From: an uncultured Dehalococcoidia bacterium
GTDB lineage: Bacteria; Chloroflexota; Dehalococcoidia; Lucifugimonadales; UBA3495
Reading direction: 5' to 3'
Length of the DNA stretch: 64,000 bases
Assembly (NCBI GenBank): GCA_951812535.1
Contig: CATOSK010000002.1
Location: 1 to 64,000 of the forward strand
Part shown: positions 33,751 through 42,945 of the stretch, one piece after another
How positions within the stretch are numbered: position 1 is the first letter of the stretch
Layout of the letters: every line of letters begins with the position of its first letter
Translations under genes and position numbers: made by a program
The notes under the pieces: model-generated
Seen by the model: the letters and a program-made list of their open reading frames with translations, nothing else
Told to the model about the DNA's origin: nothing
The model's database searches: none

Positions 33751-34887
33751 CTACCCGGCCCTCCACGGATAAACCAACTCGCCGTCGCGCCGCTCCGGAG
33801 GCCACACCACCACCTTCCGACCCTGCTGCCACTGGACCAGCGACACCGAACGTCCCACCTGCTCCCCGGTTACCGGATCAATCCTGAACCGGCCGCAGAA
33901 CGTGGAGAAGTCCAACTCTCCAGCCGCCCGCCGGAGCGCATCTTGCTCCAGGCAACCCGCGTCCTCAACGCACCGCTGCGCCACCAGCCCCGCAGCGTAG
34001 GCCTGTGCCATCGGATAGTCCACCGGGCGGCCGTCGGCGCGCTCCAGCGAAGCCAGCACGTCGGCTTCCGGAGGGCCGTAGTCCACAGCTTCGGTTGACC
34101 CCGGCTCCCACTGGCTCGGCCCGATGAACCCGTCGGCTGCCCCGCCCAACCCATCCGGGAACTGCTGGATTCCGGCTGCCACAACCGCCGCTGCGCCGAT
34201 CCTGGGGCGGGCCTTCACCAGCCGTTCCCCCAACTCCAGGTCGTTGTAGATTCGCCCCACGGCGACCAGGACATCCGGTTCCAACTCGGCCAGTTCCGCC
34301 ACAATGGAGTCCCAGCCCGGGTTGTCCGGCTCATACTCCCGCACCAGCGCCGTTTCAAAATCCAGGCCTTCCGCCTCTCTCTCGGCGCCGCTGCTCACCG
34401 CCCGGGGAAAGGCCCCCGACCCCGCCCGCACTACCGCTATCGTCCGCGCTCCTTCATCGGCCTTACGGACCAGGGGGAGCAAGCCGGAGAGATAGCGACT
34501 GGCCGGGGCCAGAATCCCGACCACCCGGCCATGACCCTTCCGGTAAATCCCGTCTCCAGCCCCTCCCTGGTTCCACAAAGTCCATCCGAGTTCCTCGGAA
34601 ATCTCCGCCGCTGCATTGGACAGCACGGTGGAATAGGGCCCCATCAGCAGGTCCACCTGGTCTTCCAGGATCAACCGGCGGGTCACCTCCCGCACTTGGC
34701 CCCTCCGGCTCTCGTCGTCGTAATGGACGACCTCCACCGGAACGCTTCTCCCTCCAGCATCCATTCCTCCGGCGGCATTGGCGTCCGCCGCCCACGCCCG
34801 CAACCCCGCCAGGGCCTGCCATCCTTGCATGTGAAACTGCCCCGACAGCGATGCCGGCATTCCCACTTTCACCACTGTTGCGGCCAT
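33751..34887 (-). CDS. Type 1 periplasmic-binding-fold protein without signal peptide
   Basis: This 378-residue protein resembles substrate-binding proteins of branched-chain amino acid/urea ABC transporters: KVGMPASLSGQF, ADANAAGGMDAGGRSV, LEDQVDLLMGPYSTVLSNA and a C-terminal RFRIDPVTGEQVG. It starts directly with the mature-like beta strand; there is no signal peptide or lipobox, and no permease or ATPase gene is adjacent. AmiC-type cytoplasmic sensors use the same fold. It lies downstream of the FIST-domain sensor gene, separated by a hairpin. I infer a cytoplasmic ligand sensor or a protein exported by an unseen route. Confidence 0.75.
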   Translation of the reverse strand: MAATVVKVGMPASLSGQFHMQGWQALAGLRAWAADANAAGGMDAGGRSVPVEVVHYDDESRRGQVREVTRRLILEDQVDLLMGPYSTVLSNAAAEISEELGWTLWNQGGAGDGIYRKGHGRVVGILAPASRYLSGLLPLVRKADEGARTIAVVRAGSGAFPRAVSSGAEREAEGLDFETALVREYEPDNPGWDSIVAELAELEPDVLVAVGRIYNDLELGERLVKARPRIGAAAVVAAGIQQFPDGLGGAADGFIGPSQWEPGSTEAVDYGPPEADVLASLERADGRPVDYPMAQAYAAGLVAQRCVEDAGCLEQDALRRAAGELDFSTFCGRFRIDPVTGEQVGRSVSLVQWQQGRKVVVWPPERRDGELVYPWRAG

Positions 34888-34922
34888 TTCCCCCCTGAGT
34901 CACCAGTCCTTCGGACGAAAAT

Positions 34923-34946
34923 CGGGGCAGGCCCAGGCCTGCCCCG
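34923..34946 (-). terminator. Terminator downstream of FIST gene
   Basis: CGGGGCAGGC / GCCTGCCCCG, 10-bp stem with a 4-base loop, followed on the minus strand by ATTTTCG. It lies between the FIST gene stop (34982) and the next minus-strand gene start (34887). Confidence 0.65.
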
Positions 34947-34981
34947 CCACCGCGCAAATTGTGCCAGGAGCCGCCTGGAAA

Positions 34982-36166
34982 TCAGCTCCGCGCCCGGAAG
35001 ATCCCAAAGGAACTGGTGTACCCGTGCAGGAAAGTTGTCCCGCTCACCGGCCCGATCTCACCGTTGCAGAAGAACCCGCCCAGGGGTACCTGCCCAAGCT
35101 TGTCCCGGAATACTTCCGAGTCGTGGTTCGGCTTGCCGTACAGATATTGCCCCCGGCCCAGGCACGAAAACAACAGAGCTCCCTGGGCCTGGTTTTCCCG
35201 GTTATCCCCGGCATACCGCTCCAGCACCGCCACCAAGTCCTCCGCCGAGGTCTCGGCGTCCCGCAGGTGGAATTGGACCAGTTGCCCTTCTTTCAGCAAC
35301 TCCCCGATGGCCACCGCGCCCGACTGCTCGTCCATCCCCATCACGTTGCGGATGAGGAAATCCCCATGCTTGGGCTGGTCAATGAACTCGTCCATCACCA
35401 CCCCGAGGAACAGGGATGTACGCATCAGCCCCCGGTCCCGCTCGTTCAACTGCTGGAACAGCTCCCGCAGAACGTCCAGTGGGCGCTTTCCGTCCAGTTC
35501 CTGTAGCAGGTTGCGCTCACTGCCCGTTATCCGCATGGATTCGCCGACGGGACGGCATCCCTGGGCCACCACCGTATCCACAACAATGTTGCCGTGCAGC
35601 CCGATTCCCACCGCTCCGTTGCGGAATACCTGGTCGTTCAGGAACAGCGCGTTCTGTCCCTGCTGCCGGGCCCCGCTGGCCAGTCCGCCGATCTTGGCTG
35701 ATTGTTCGAAGGCGAAATCCAGCCCCAGGATCAGGTTCTGCACCGGAAACGAGAACGGGTCCGCCAGTATGACGAACTGGGGATCGTCGCTCCTGGCCAC
35801 CTGCATGATGTCTTCCCACGAATTGGGGCCGGCATCCAGGTCCGGCAGTGCGTCGCCTTGAATGTGTACTCCATGGATGGCCACGCCGGGAAGACTCGCC
35901 GCGGTGACTGAAACAGCCGGCTGCTGCTCCACCTCCTGTCCGTTGCCGATGATGCCGCCGCCGGAGCACCCCAGAATATTGGAGGTGCCCAGCTGCTCCC
36001 GGACCATCTCCGGTATGTCTTCATATCGGTCTTCGTGGTGGGCGGATACGAAAATCACCGCGAGGTCGGCGGCTGCCCCAGCCATCTGCCGATTGATGCT
36101 GGCTACACAATCGGCGATGGCGTCATCCAAGCCGGGTTTGTCGGAAAGTTCGGAAGCCCATTTCAT
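34982..36166 (-). CDS. FIST domain sensory protein
   Basis: This 394-residue protein has the FIST_N block (AADLAVIFVSAHHED, NILGCSGGGIIGNGQE) and a FIST_C part (GALLFSCLGRGQYLYG, VPLGGFFCNGEIGPVSG). FIST domains are predicted small-ligand, possibly amino acid, sensors and usually occur in signalling proteins; here it stands alone. I chose the ATG at 36166, 8 bases after GGGAGG. The adjacent binding-protein-fold gene supports a sensing role, but no kinase or cyclase is fused. Confidence 0.88.
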   Translation of the reverse strand: MKWASELSDKPGLDDAIADCVASINRQMAGAAADLAVIFVSAHHEDRYEDIPEMVREQLGTSNILGCSGGGIIGNGQEVEQQPAVSVTAASLPGVAIHGVHIQGDALPDLDAGPNSWEDIMQVARSDDPQFVILADPFSFPVQNLILGLDFAFEQSAKIGGLASGARQQGQNALFLNDQVFRNGAVGIGLHGNIVVDTVVAQGCRPVGESMRITGSERNLLQELDGKRPLDVLRELFQQLNERDRGLMRTSLFLGVVMDEFIDQPKHGDFLIRNVMGMDEQSGAVAIGELLKEGQLVQFHLRDAETSAEDLVAVLERYAGDNRENQAQGALLFSCLGRGQYLYGKPNHDSEVFRDKLGQVPLGGFFCNGEIGPVSGTTFLHGYTSSFGIFRARS

Positions 36167-36244
36167 GGCGGGTACCTCCCTGGCGTTGCCTTGGCCCACG
36201 CCTCGTGCTGTTCCGGTAAGTATACCAACGGAACCAGCCCCCCG

Positions 36245-37231
36245 CTAACCGGAGGCATCCAGCAGAGCCTTCCCCCGCTCGATTCCGGGCGTTGGAGACG
36301 GATCAACCCCTCTCAGCATGGCCAGGTAGAAACTGGCGTAGTCCCCCAGGGCCAGCAGGTGCAGCACCTGGGAGAGCGGGCTTGCCTCGGGACCATGAAC
36401 CACGCGGCAAGGCGCTCCCAACACCCGCAGCAGATCGGCCGCGGTATCGAACCGCCGCTCCAACTGAACCCCGCATCCCGATGGTCTGAGCAGCAGAGAC
36501 GCTGGCGCCGCTCCGTCGAGACTGGCAAACGCCTCCACCGAATTGTGGAGGGCCTCCGGCAGGGCCTCGAAGAACGCCCAAACCTTGGCGTTCTCATTCA
36601 ATTGGGTCTTCCAGCGGCGGGCCATTCCGGAAAGGATGCCCCCGCCGTAAATTACAATTGCCCGCCCATCCAGATCTGATGCAAGCTGCTTCGCCGGGTT
36701 CTCTTTCGTCTGGAACTCTTCCGCCCACCCCGCTGCCGCCGCCTCGACAGACGACATCGCCTCTTCTGCAACCACCGAGGGAGTTGCCAGCAAGCCGCAG
36801 CTTTGCAGGACACCCAGCAACAGCATCAGGTTGAACCCCAGGGCGCTCCGGGGCTCCCCGGGGGCATCAATCCTAAGGAAAGGAACTCGCCCGGCCTGTG
36901 CCTCCTCCTCCAGCAGGCCTCCGCCGGCCACCACCAGGGCCGGCGTTCCGCCCTGGAGCGCCTGCCGGAACATTTCCAGTGTCTCCCGCGTCGAGCCGGA
37001 GTGGCTGCACGCCACCAGCAGGGTTTCATCATCGAGGGAGAAGGGAAGGGACAGTTCCCGCACCACCGAAACCGGCGGCCCCCCGGCCGCCGCCGCCAGG
37101 TCGGAAACCAGGTCGCCCACAATGGCCGAACCTCCCATACCGGCCAGCACCAAGCGGCGGACCCGGGGCCAATCGGAGGGAGGAACGAAGCCCGTACCCT
37201 GCTCCCATCCCCTGAGACAACTCTCCGGCAT
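36245..37231 (-). CDS. Bifunctional phosphoglucose/phosphomannose isomerase
   Basis: This protein has a SIS fold: LAGMGGSAIVGDLV, ACSHSGSTRETLE and ENPAKQLASDLDG. The C-terminal PGI/PMI domain contains TQLNENAKVWAFF (with Glu as general base) and LLALGDYASFYLAMLRG. It interconverts glucose-6-P, mannose-6-P and fructose-6-P. Homology continues in frame upstream of the ATG (LDSLEFIDTCDPSGLRHRLR), where only CTG codons could start; a CTG at 37294 would add 21 residues. Hence the real start may be CTG, or the original start has been lost. Confidence 0.9.
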   Translation of the reverse strand: MPESCLRGWEQGTGFVPPSDWPRVRRLVLAGMGGSAIVGDLVSDLAAAAGGPPVSVVRELSLPFSLDDETLLVACSHSGSTRETLEMFRQALQGGTPALVVAGGGLLEEEAQAGRVPFLRIDAPGEPRSALGFNLMLLLGVLQSCGLLATPSVVAEEAMSSVEAAAAGWAEEFQTKENPAKQLASDLDGRAIVIYGGGILSGMARRWKTQLNENAKVWAFFEALPEALHNSVEAFASLDGAAPASLLLRPSGCGVQLERRFDTAADLLRVLGAPCRVVHGPEASPLSQVLHLLALGDYASFYLAMLRGVDPSPTPGIERGKALLDASG

Positions 37232-37480
37232 CGACCGTAGCCGGTGCCGCAGGCCGCTGGGGTCGCAGGTATCAATGAATTCCAGGGAATCCAGCCGGGC
37301 GGAGGCCGGAGCACAGGAATCCGCCCTGTGTCGGCTCTGACCTCGAATGGTGCTCCCGTCGCTAGGGATATGCCCCCCTTGGGTTTGAAACAGCCAGGAT
37401 TCGAAGGGTGATTACCAGTTGCCCCGGTGCTATCCGCAATGCCGCGGCAGGCGGACTGGCGCGGCCGCCGGCAGTGACCT

Positions 37481-38590
37481 TCAGTCCGGCTCAGCCACCG
37501 GAATCGGCGCGGCCTGGGGCTCCTGCGTCCCCAATGCTGCGAAGCCTTCTATCCCTTCCAGGCCGGAGGGTTCTCCGCACTGTCGGACGACCGTCCCAGA
37601 TACCCGTCCCTGCCCTGCAATGTCCAGGACCGCTTCGGCCACCCGGCTGGCTTGGTGCATCAGAGGGACCTCGTCGTTCCCCAGGACGGCGGCGTACACG
37701 CCCGGGACCAGTCCCCCCGCCACCTCTATGTCGGCTTCCACCGGGCGGGCCTGCTCCTGCCGGTAGGCAATCCTGACCTCGTCAGGAATATCCCCGCAGT
37801 TCACCAGTACCCAGTCCAGGCTGTCCCGGCCCACGTAATTCTGCATTTCACGAACAAATCGGGAAGCGGTGAACCCGTCCGTTTCCCCCAGCTTGGTCAT
37901 CAGGTTGCAGACATAAACCCGCGTAGCCCGGGTGTCCGAAAGCGCATCAGCCATCCCTTCCGCCAGGAAATTGGGGACGATGCTCGTATACAGGTCCCCC
38001 GGACCCAGGACCACCACGTCCGCGTCCATCACCGCGTCCACGCCCCTCCGGTTTGCCGGGACCGCCGGGTCCAGGAACACCCGCTCAATGCTGGGATGAA
38101 GCTGCCTCCTCAGGTCGATGGCAGACTCTCCTCTCAGCAAGCGGCCGTCGCTCAGCTCCGCGCAGAGGTCGGCCCGTTCCAGGGAAACGGGGATCACCTG
38201 GCCGGTGATATTGAGCAGCCCGGACATTTCGTCGATGGCCTGTTCCAGGTCCTTGCCCAGGGTGGTCAGCGCAGCCAGGAGCAGATTGCCCAGGCTGTGC
38301 CCGTTCAGGCTGCTCTCGTCGTCGAACCGGAAGTCCACCAGGTCCCTCAAGGGCCGGGCGGCATCCCCTTCGCTCAATCCCAGCAGACATTGTCTCAGGT
38401 CGCCCAGCGGTGGATAGCCGAACTCCTTTTGAAGCAGGCCCGAACTGCCGCCGCTGTCGAACATCGTGACGATGGCGGAAACCCGGCTCGTGTGCTGTTT
38501 CAGGCCTCGCAGCACCGCAGAGGTGCCGGTGCCGCCCCCGATTACGACGATTCTCGGACCCTCAACAGGTTCGTCCCTGACCGTTGCCAT
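37481..38590 (-). CDS. yvcK: YvcK / CofD-like gluconeogenesis factor
   Basis: YvcK binds UDP-GlcNAc and links central carbon flux to cell-wall synthesis. This 369-residue protein has VVIGGGTGTSAVLRGLK, SDSGGSSG-like FDSGGSSGLLQKEFG, PPLGDLRQCLLGLS and VVLGPGDLYTSIVPNF, the family signatures. I use the ATG at 38590, with GGGAG upstream; a TTG ten codons earlier is possible. It is 250 bases upstream of the PGI/PMI gene on the same strand, linking it to sugar-phosphate metabolism. The C-terminal tail is Ala/Pro-rich. Confidence 0.9.
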   Translation of the reverse strand: MATVRDEPVEGPRIVVIGGGTGTSAVLRGLKQHTSRVSAIVTMFDSGGSSGLLQKEFGYPPLGDLRQCLLGLSEGDAARPLRDLVDFRFDDESSLNGHSLGNLLLAALTTLGKDLEQAIDEMSGLLNITGQVIPVSLERADLCAELSDGRLLRGESAIDLRRQLHPSIERVFLDPAVPANRRGVDAVMDADVVVLGPGDLYTSIVPNFLAEGMADALSDTRATRVYVCNLMTKLGETDGFTASRFVREMQNYVGRDSLDWVLVNCGDIPDEVRIAYRQEQARPVEADIEVAGGLVPGVYAAVLGNDEVPLMHQASRVAEAVLDIAGQGRVSGTVVRQCGEPSGLEGIEGFAALGTQEPQAAPIPVAEPD

Positions 38591-39019
38591 CCAGCTGCTC
38601 CCGTCGGATTCCCACGACAATCCCCCTCCCGGCCCTGCTGCATTCTACCCGTTCCTATTGCCTCCCGCCAACAGACCATTGGATGCGGCGAGTGGCCCAG
38701 GAACAAACCGCTTTCTCTCCCAACCAAACCGGAAGAACCGAACCTGTGTCGTTTCATTTTTTCCGGCTCCTTTTTTATAATGTTGCTGGTAGTCCTGCCG
38801 GGCAGGACGAGGGTTGTCGGCGGTTCTTCATGGAACGCCGGCGGCGTTGACACTGTCGGCGGGGAATACTATCATGTTATCTCCTTATAACCGTTACAAA
38901 TTAGCGGTTCTGGAGAGCATTGCCCGGAATTTCGGATGCCCTTACCGGGAAGGAATGCAGCCGGGCTGCCGGCAATTGAATACGAACCCTAAAGTTCAAC
39001 AAATCCACAGGAGGAGTTT
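38591..39019. other. Intergenic region with promoter for the DUF1800 unit
   Basis: Divergent gap between yvcK and the DUF1800 gene. It holds a strong promoter candidate at 38847-38875 and an additional TATAAT at 38776-38781 in a T-rich stretch. No gene is visible. Confidence 0.5.
38847..38875 (+). promoter_or_regulatory. Sigma70-type promoter
   Basis: TTGACA at 38847-38852, a 17-base spacer and TATCAT at 38870-38875. Transcription would begin near 38882, about 138 bases before the DUF1800 start. Confidence 0.65.
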
Positions 39020-40438
39020 ATGGCTGAACAAGACATCGCCCTGATGGCCCACCTGTTGCGCCGCGCCGGGTTTGGAGCTAGCCGGGAGGAGATTGAGGCG
39101 AGAGCCGCTGCCGGATACGAAGCGACCGTCGCCGAAATGCTCAACCCCGAGTCCACTCCTGGCATCGACGAAGACCTGCTGATGCGCTATCAGCCCGCTT
39201 ATCACGAGGCCGCTGCCATCGAGACCAATGTCCAGCAGTGGATCTACTACATGATCAACAACCCCCGCCAGCTCCAGGAGAAGATGGCCCTCTTCTGGCA
39301 CATGATTTTCTGCGCCGGCCACAGCAAGATCGACAGCGGCCAGGAAATGGGGCTCATGGTCAAGATGTTCCGGCAACAAGGCATGGGCAACTTCAAGGAG
39401 ATGCTCATCCTACTTTCCACCAACCCTGGAATGATCTACTACCTGGACAACTGCGAGAGCCACAAAGTCGCCGTCAACGAGAACTACGGCCGCGAGCTCC
39501 TGGAGCTGTTCTCCATGGGCGTTGGCAAGGACGAGAATTTCAACTACTCCGAGGACGACGTCAAGGCCTGCGCCCGCGCTTTCACCGGCTGGAATATCGC
39601 TCCCGCCTACCCGCCGTTCCCCTATGGCCGCAGCCCCTGGCAGTTCCGCTTCGACCCGGCCGACCACGACGACTCCGACAAGACCTTCCTGGGACAGACC
39701 GGCAACTGGAACGGCGATGATATCATCGAGATGGTCTGCCAGCAGCCGGCCACCGCCCGGTTCATCTCCCGCCACCTGTGCAACTACCTCATCGGCGACG
39801 ATGTTCCGGTCCCGTCCTGGCGCCAGACTCCCCCGCAGCACGTCGAGCTCATCGAGAAGCTGGAGAAGACCTACTTCGACTCCGGCTACGAGATCAAGGC
39901 CATGCTCGAAGTCCTGCTCAACTCGGATGAGTTCAAGAACGCCCGCTACACCAAGGTGAAGAACCCGGCCGAGATGGTTGCCGGAACCCTCCGCCTCGTT
40001 GGCGACCACCGGGAGATCAAGCCCGGCCTGTTCGACATCTCCCAAGAGCCCAAGTACATGGGCATGGACCTGATGAATCCCCCCACGGTGGAAGGCTGGC
40101 ATACCGGCCACGAGTGGATCGACAGCGGCACCCTGGTTGAGCGCATCAACTTCGCCGCCGACTACATGGGCCAGACGGACCTCCCCGGAGTCCGCGGCAT
40201 GATCGACCGCCTCATGGACCAGGGCGAGTCCCTGTCCCCCGAGCAGTTCGTCGAAGGCTGCCTGGACATGGTTGGACAGCTCGCCGTAACCGACGAAACC
40301 CGCGGCCAACTGGTAGCTCACGCCGAGCGCGGAGGCAGCCTCACCCACGGCACTGATGCCGATCGGTCCGAGTTCACCCGCCGCTCCGGCGAGATGTTCC
40401 AGATGATCGCCGCCACCTCGGAATACCAGTTCGGCTAG
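39020..40438 (+). CDS. DUF1800 family protein
   Basis: This 472-residue protein has the DUF1800 start LLRRAGFGASREEIEARAAAG, then MALFWHMIFC, NYGRELLELFSMGVG, ARAFTGWNI and FISRHLCNYLIGDD. DUF1800 and DUF1501 genes usually occur as a pair of unknown function, often secreted. This one has no Tat or Sec signal peptide. AGGAGG precedes the ATG. The DUF1501 gene follows after 109 bases, with a family D hairpin between them. Confidence 0.92.
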   Translation: MAEQDIALMAHLLRRAGFGASREEIEARAAAGYEATVAEMLNPESTPGIDEDLLMRYQPAYHEAAAIETNVQQWIYYMINNPRQLQEKMALFWHMIFCAGHSKIDSGQEMGLMVKMFRQQGMGNFKEMLILLSTNPGMIYYLDNCESHKVAVNENYGRELLELFSMGVGKDENFNYSEDDVKACARAFTGWNIAPAYPPFPYGRSPWQFRFDPADHDDSDKTFLGQTGNWNGDDIIEMVCQQPATARFISRHLCNYLIGDDVPVPSWRQTPPQHVELIEKLEKTYFDSGYEIKAMLEVLLNSDEFKNARYTKVKNPAEMVAGTLRLVGDHREIKPGLFDISQEPKYMGMDLMNPPTVEGWHTGHEWIDSGTLVERINFAADYMGQTDLPGVRGMIDRLMDQGESLSPEQFVEGCLDMVGQLAVTDETRGQLVAHAERGGSLTHGTDADRSEFTRRSGEMFQMIAATSEYQFG

Positions 40439-40470
40439 GCCGCCGACAGCAAACCGGCACGAACAATTAA

Positions 40471-40535
40471 CCGACGCCCGGGCCCCCTTGGACAAGTTGC
40501 CTCAATCGGGGCCCGGAAGCGGCGGGAAATTAGAA
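40471..40535 (+). repeat. Family D leader hairpin, copy D1
   Basis: CCGACGCCCGGGCCCC, loop CTTGGACAAGTTGCCTCAATC with closing GGGGCCC, then GGAAGCGGCGGGAAATTAGA. The helix GGGCCCC/GGGGCCC closes the loop. It ends 12 bases before the DUF1501 start, directly against its ribosome binding site. Confidence 0.8.
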
Positions 40536-40547
40536 CGGAGGAACGTA

Positions 40548-41681
40548 ATGGTCTCTACCAAGAAGGACAATGTTCTGGCAGTGCTGTCCCTGTCGGGCGG
40601 CAACGATGGTCTGAACACCGTCATCCCCTACAACAGCGGACACTACCGCGACTTCCGGCCCAACCTCGGCATTTCCGCCGAGCAGGTCATCCCCCTCAAC
40701 GAGGAAATCGGCCTGCACCCCACCATGGGCCCCTTGAAGCGGTTCTGGGACGAGGGCAAGCTGGCCATCTTCTTGGGCATCGGCTATCCCAGCCCCAGCT
40801 ACTCTCACTTCCGCTCCATGGACATCTGGCACACCTGTGAGCCCGTGGCCATCGGCACGGAGGGCTGGCTGGGCCAGGCCATCAAGGAACTTGACCCCAA
40901 CGCCGAGAACGTTCTGACCGGCGTCAACTTCGGCCGCGGCCTTCCCCGCGCCCTGGCCAAGGAAGGCGTCCCCGTCGCATCCGTCGGCAACCTCGAGACC
41001 TATGGACTGCTGACCGGCATCGACGGCGAGGATCAGCGCGCCGAGGCCCTGGATGTGTTCGGCCGCATGTACGGCCCGACCATCGGCACCGGCTACGCGC
41101 TGGATTACATCCGCCGGACCGGCACCGACGCCCTCAAGGGTGCTGACATCCTGGCCACCGCCCCGGACATGTACTCCTCCACAGTGGAGTACTCGGCCAC
41201 CGCCGTCGGCCAGTACATGAAGAACATCGCCCAGACCCACCTGGCCGGTTTCGGCTCCCGGGTGCTGTACACCACCTCCCCGTACAACGGTTTCGACACC
41301 CACGCCAACCAGGGCCAAGCCCACTCGGCCCTCTGGACCGACGTCTCCGCCACCGTCGAGAACTTCATGGATGACCTCCGCGAGCACAACGCCAGCGACA
41401 ACGTCACCCTGTTCATGTTCTCGGAGTTCGGGCGCCGCGTCGGCGACAACGGCTCCGGCACCGACCACGGCGCCGGCAGCGTCGCCTTTGCCATTGGCGA
41501 GCACGTCAAGGGCGGCATCTACGGAACATACCCGTCTCTCGACCCGAACCAGCAGGAGGAGGGCGGCAACTTGGCCCACAACATGGACTTCCGCCAGGTC
41601 TACCAGTGCCTCCTCGAGGACTGGCTCGGCATCGACCCGGTCCCCATCGCCGGACAGTTCGACAAGGTAGCGTTCCTCTAG
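40548..41681 (+). CDS. DUF1501 family protein
   Basis: This 377-residue protein reads VLSLSGGNDGLNTVIPYNSG, SYSHFRSMDIWHT and FGRRVGDNGSGTDHGAGSVAF, the DUF1501 signatures related to the alkaline phosphatase/sulfatase superfamily. The Tat signal common in this family is absent, matching the signal-less DUF1800 partner. The ATG at 40548 follows GGAGG; an earlier in-frame ATG at 40488 falls inside the family D repeat. Function unknown. Confidence 0.92.
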   Translation: MVSTKKDNVLAVLSLSGGNDGLNTVIPYNSGHYRDFRPNLGISAEQVIPLNEEIGLHPTMGPLKRFWDEGKLAIFLGIGYPSPSYSHFRSMDIWHTCEPVAIGTEGWLGQAIKELDPNAENVLTGVNFGRGLPRALAKEGVPVASVGNLETYGLLTGIDGEDQRAEALDVFGRMYGPTIGTGYALDYIRRTGTDALKGADILATAPDMYSSTVEYSATAVGQYMKNIAQTHLAGFGSRVLYTTSPYNGFDTHANQGQAHSALWTDVSATVENFMDDLREHNASDNVTLFMFSEFGRRVGDNGSGTDHGAGSVAFAIGEHVKGGIYGTYPSLDPNQQEEGGNLAHNMDFRQVYQCLLEDWLGIDPVPIAGQFDKVAFL

Positions 41682-41697
41682 GCCAACAGCAACGGAC

Positions 41698-41733
41698 GGT
41701 CGGCGCGTCGGATTAACCCCGGCGTGCCGACCC
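41698..41733 (+). terminator. Hairpin downstream of DUF1501
   Basis: GGTCGGC / GCCGACC stem with a long GC-rich loop, followed by CTTTC. It lies 17 bases after the stop and before the next family D copy. Confidence 0.5.
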
Positions 41734-41759
41734 TTTCAACATTCCAATTGTGGGAAACC

Positions 41760-41812
41760 CCGACGCCCAGGCCTCTTATCTTACCTGGGGCCGAAAGCGG
41801 CGGGATTTAGAG
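41760..41812 (+). repeat. Family D leader hairpin, copy D2
   Basis: CGACGCCCAGGCC, a shortened loop TCTTATCTTACCT, GGGGCC, GAAAGCGGCGGGATTTAG. It keeps both flanks exactly but has lost part of the loop. It ends 12 bases before the NHL gene start. Confidence 0.75.
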
Positions 41813-41824
41813 AGGTAAAAAGCC

Positions 41825-42826
41825 ATGAGCACCCATTTTTTTGGGCTTAGCGACCGCACCTTCACCTATAGCCATTCCATCGGTCGCAACGAGTTCGCCG
41901 GGACCGGCTTCCGCAACCCCGTCGACCTCGCCCTCGGCTCGGATGATACGGTCTACGTGATCAACCGTTCCTACGAAAACCGTCCCGACGGCGTCCGCAT
42001 CACCGTTTGCACCATGGACGAGGAGTACATCAGCGAGTTTGGGACCTACGGCGAAGGCGATGGAGAGATGATCTGGCCATCCGCCATAGCCATCGACAGT
42101 GACGAGGACCTCTATGTCGCCGACGAGTGGCTCAACCGGATTACCAAGTTCGACCGGGACGGCGAGTTCCTGGGCAAGTGGGGTGCCGCCGGCTCCGGCG
42201 ACGGCGAGCTTGACCGACCCGCCGGCATCGCCATCAACGGCGACGTCATGTACATCACGGACAGCCGCAACCACCGCGTCCAGAAGTTCACCCTGGACGG
42301 GAAGTTCCTCGCCAAGTTCGGGAGCGAAGGCTCCGGAAAGGGCGAGTTCAACATGCCCTGGGGCATCGCCCTGGACAACGAGGGCAACGTCCTCGTAGCC
42401 GACTGGCGCAACGACCGCATCCAGCAGTTCAGCGCCGACGGAGAGTGGCAGGCCACCTATGGCTCCTCCGGCGAAGGCGTCGGCCAGTTCAGCCGCCCCA
42501 ACGGCGTGGCCGTCGACAAGGACGGTGACATATACGTGGCCGACTGGTTCAACAACCGGGTCCAGGTCCTCGCTCCCGACGGCCGCTTCATCGCCCAGAT
42601 GCGTGGCGACCACGCCCTCTCCCAGTGGGGCAAGGACAAGCTCCTCTCCAACCCGGACATGATCCGCCAGCGCCAGATCGCCGCCGCCCACAGCACTGAC
42701 TTCGAGAAGCGATTCTCCCATCCCTGTGCTGTGGCCATCGACGGCAAGGACCGGATCTCGATTCTGGACCACACCCGCGGCCGCATCCAGGTCTACTCCA
42801 AGACCCGTGAGGCGGTCTTGGTCTAA
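41825..42826 (+). CDS. NHL-repeat six-bladed beta-propeller protein
   Basis: This 333-residue protein is made of about six NHL repeats, for example RPAGIAINGDVMYITDSRNH, MPWGIALDNEGNVLVADWRN and RPNGVAVDKDGDIYVADWFN. No signal peptide, membrane segment or fused enzyme is present. NHL propellers bind protein, RNA or small ligands, or act as peptidyl amidating lyases. It follows the DUF1800/DUF1501 pair and shares with DUF1501 the family D leader. AGAGG precedes the ATG. Confidence 0.9.
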   Translation: MSTHFFGLSDRTFTYSHSIGRNEFAGTGFRNPVDLALGSDDTVYVINRSYENRPDGVRITVCTMDEEYISEFGTYGEGDGEMIWPSAIAIDSDEDLYVADEWLNRITKFDRDGEFLGKWGAAGSGDGELDRPAGIAINGDVMYITDSRNHRVQKFTLDGKFLAKFGSEGSGKGEFNMPWGIALDNEGNVLVADWRNDRIQQFSADGEWQATYGSSGEGVGQFSRPNGVAVDKDGDIYVADWFNNRVQVLAPDGRFIAQMRGDHALSQWGKDKLLSNPDMIRQRQIAAAHSTDFEKRFSHPCAVAIDGKDRISILDHTRGRIQVYSKTREAVLV

Positions 42827-42858
42827 CCCCAACCTGGGTCCAGTCCCCGAACAAGAAC

Positions 42859-42889
42859 ATCGCCGGAGTTGGTTGCCAACTCCGGCGAT
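42859..42889. terminator. Bidirectional Rho-independent terminator
   Basis: ATCGCCGGAGTTGG / CCAACTCCGGCGAT, a 14-bp perfect stem with a 3-base loop, A-rich before and TCGTTCTCTTG after. It serves the NHL gene and the convergent gene ending at 42946. Confidence 0.85.
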
Positions 42890-42945
42890 TCGTTCTCTTG
42901 ACTCTGATGAGACCGGCCCTCCGCTGGCCAGCGTGTTTGCCCGTA

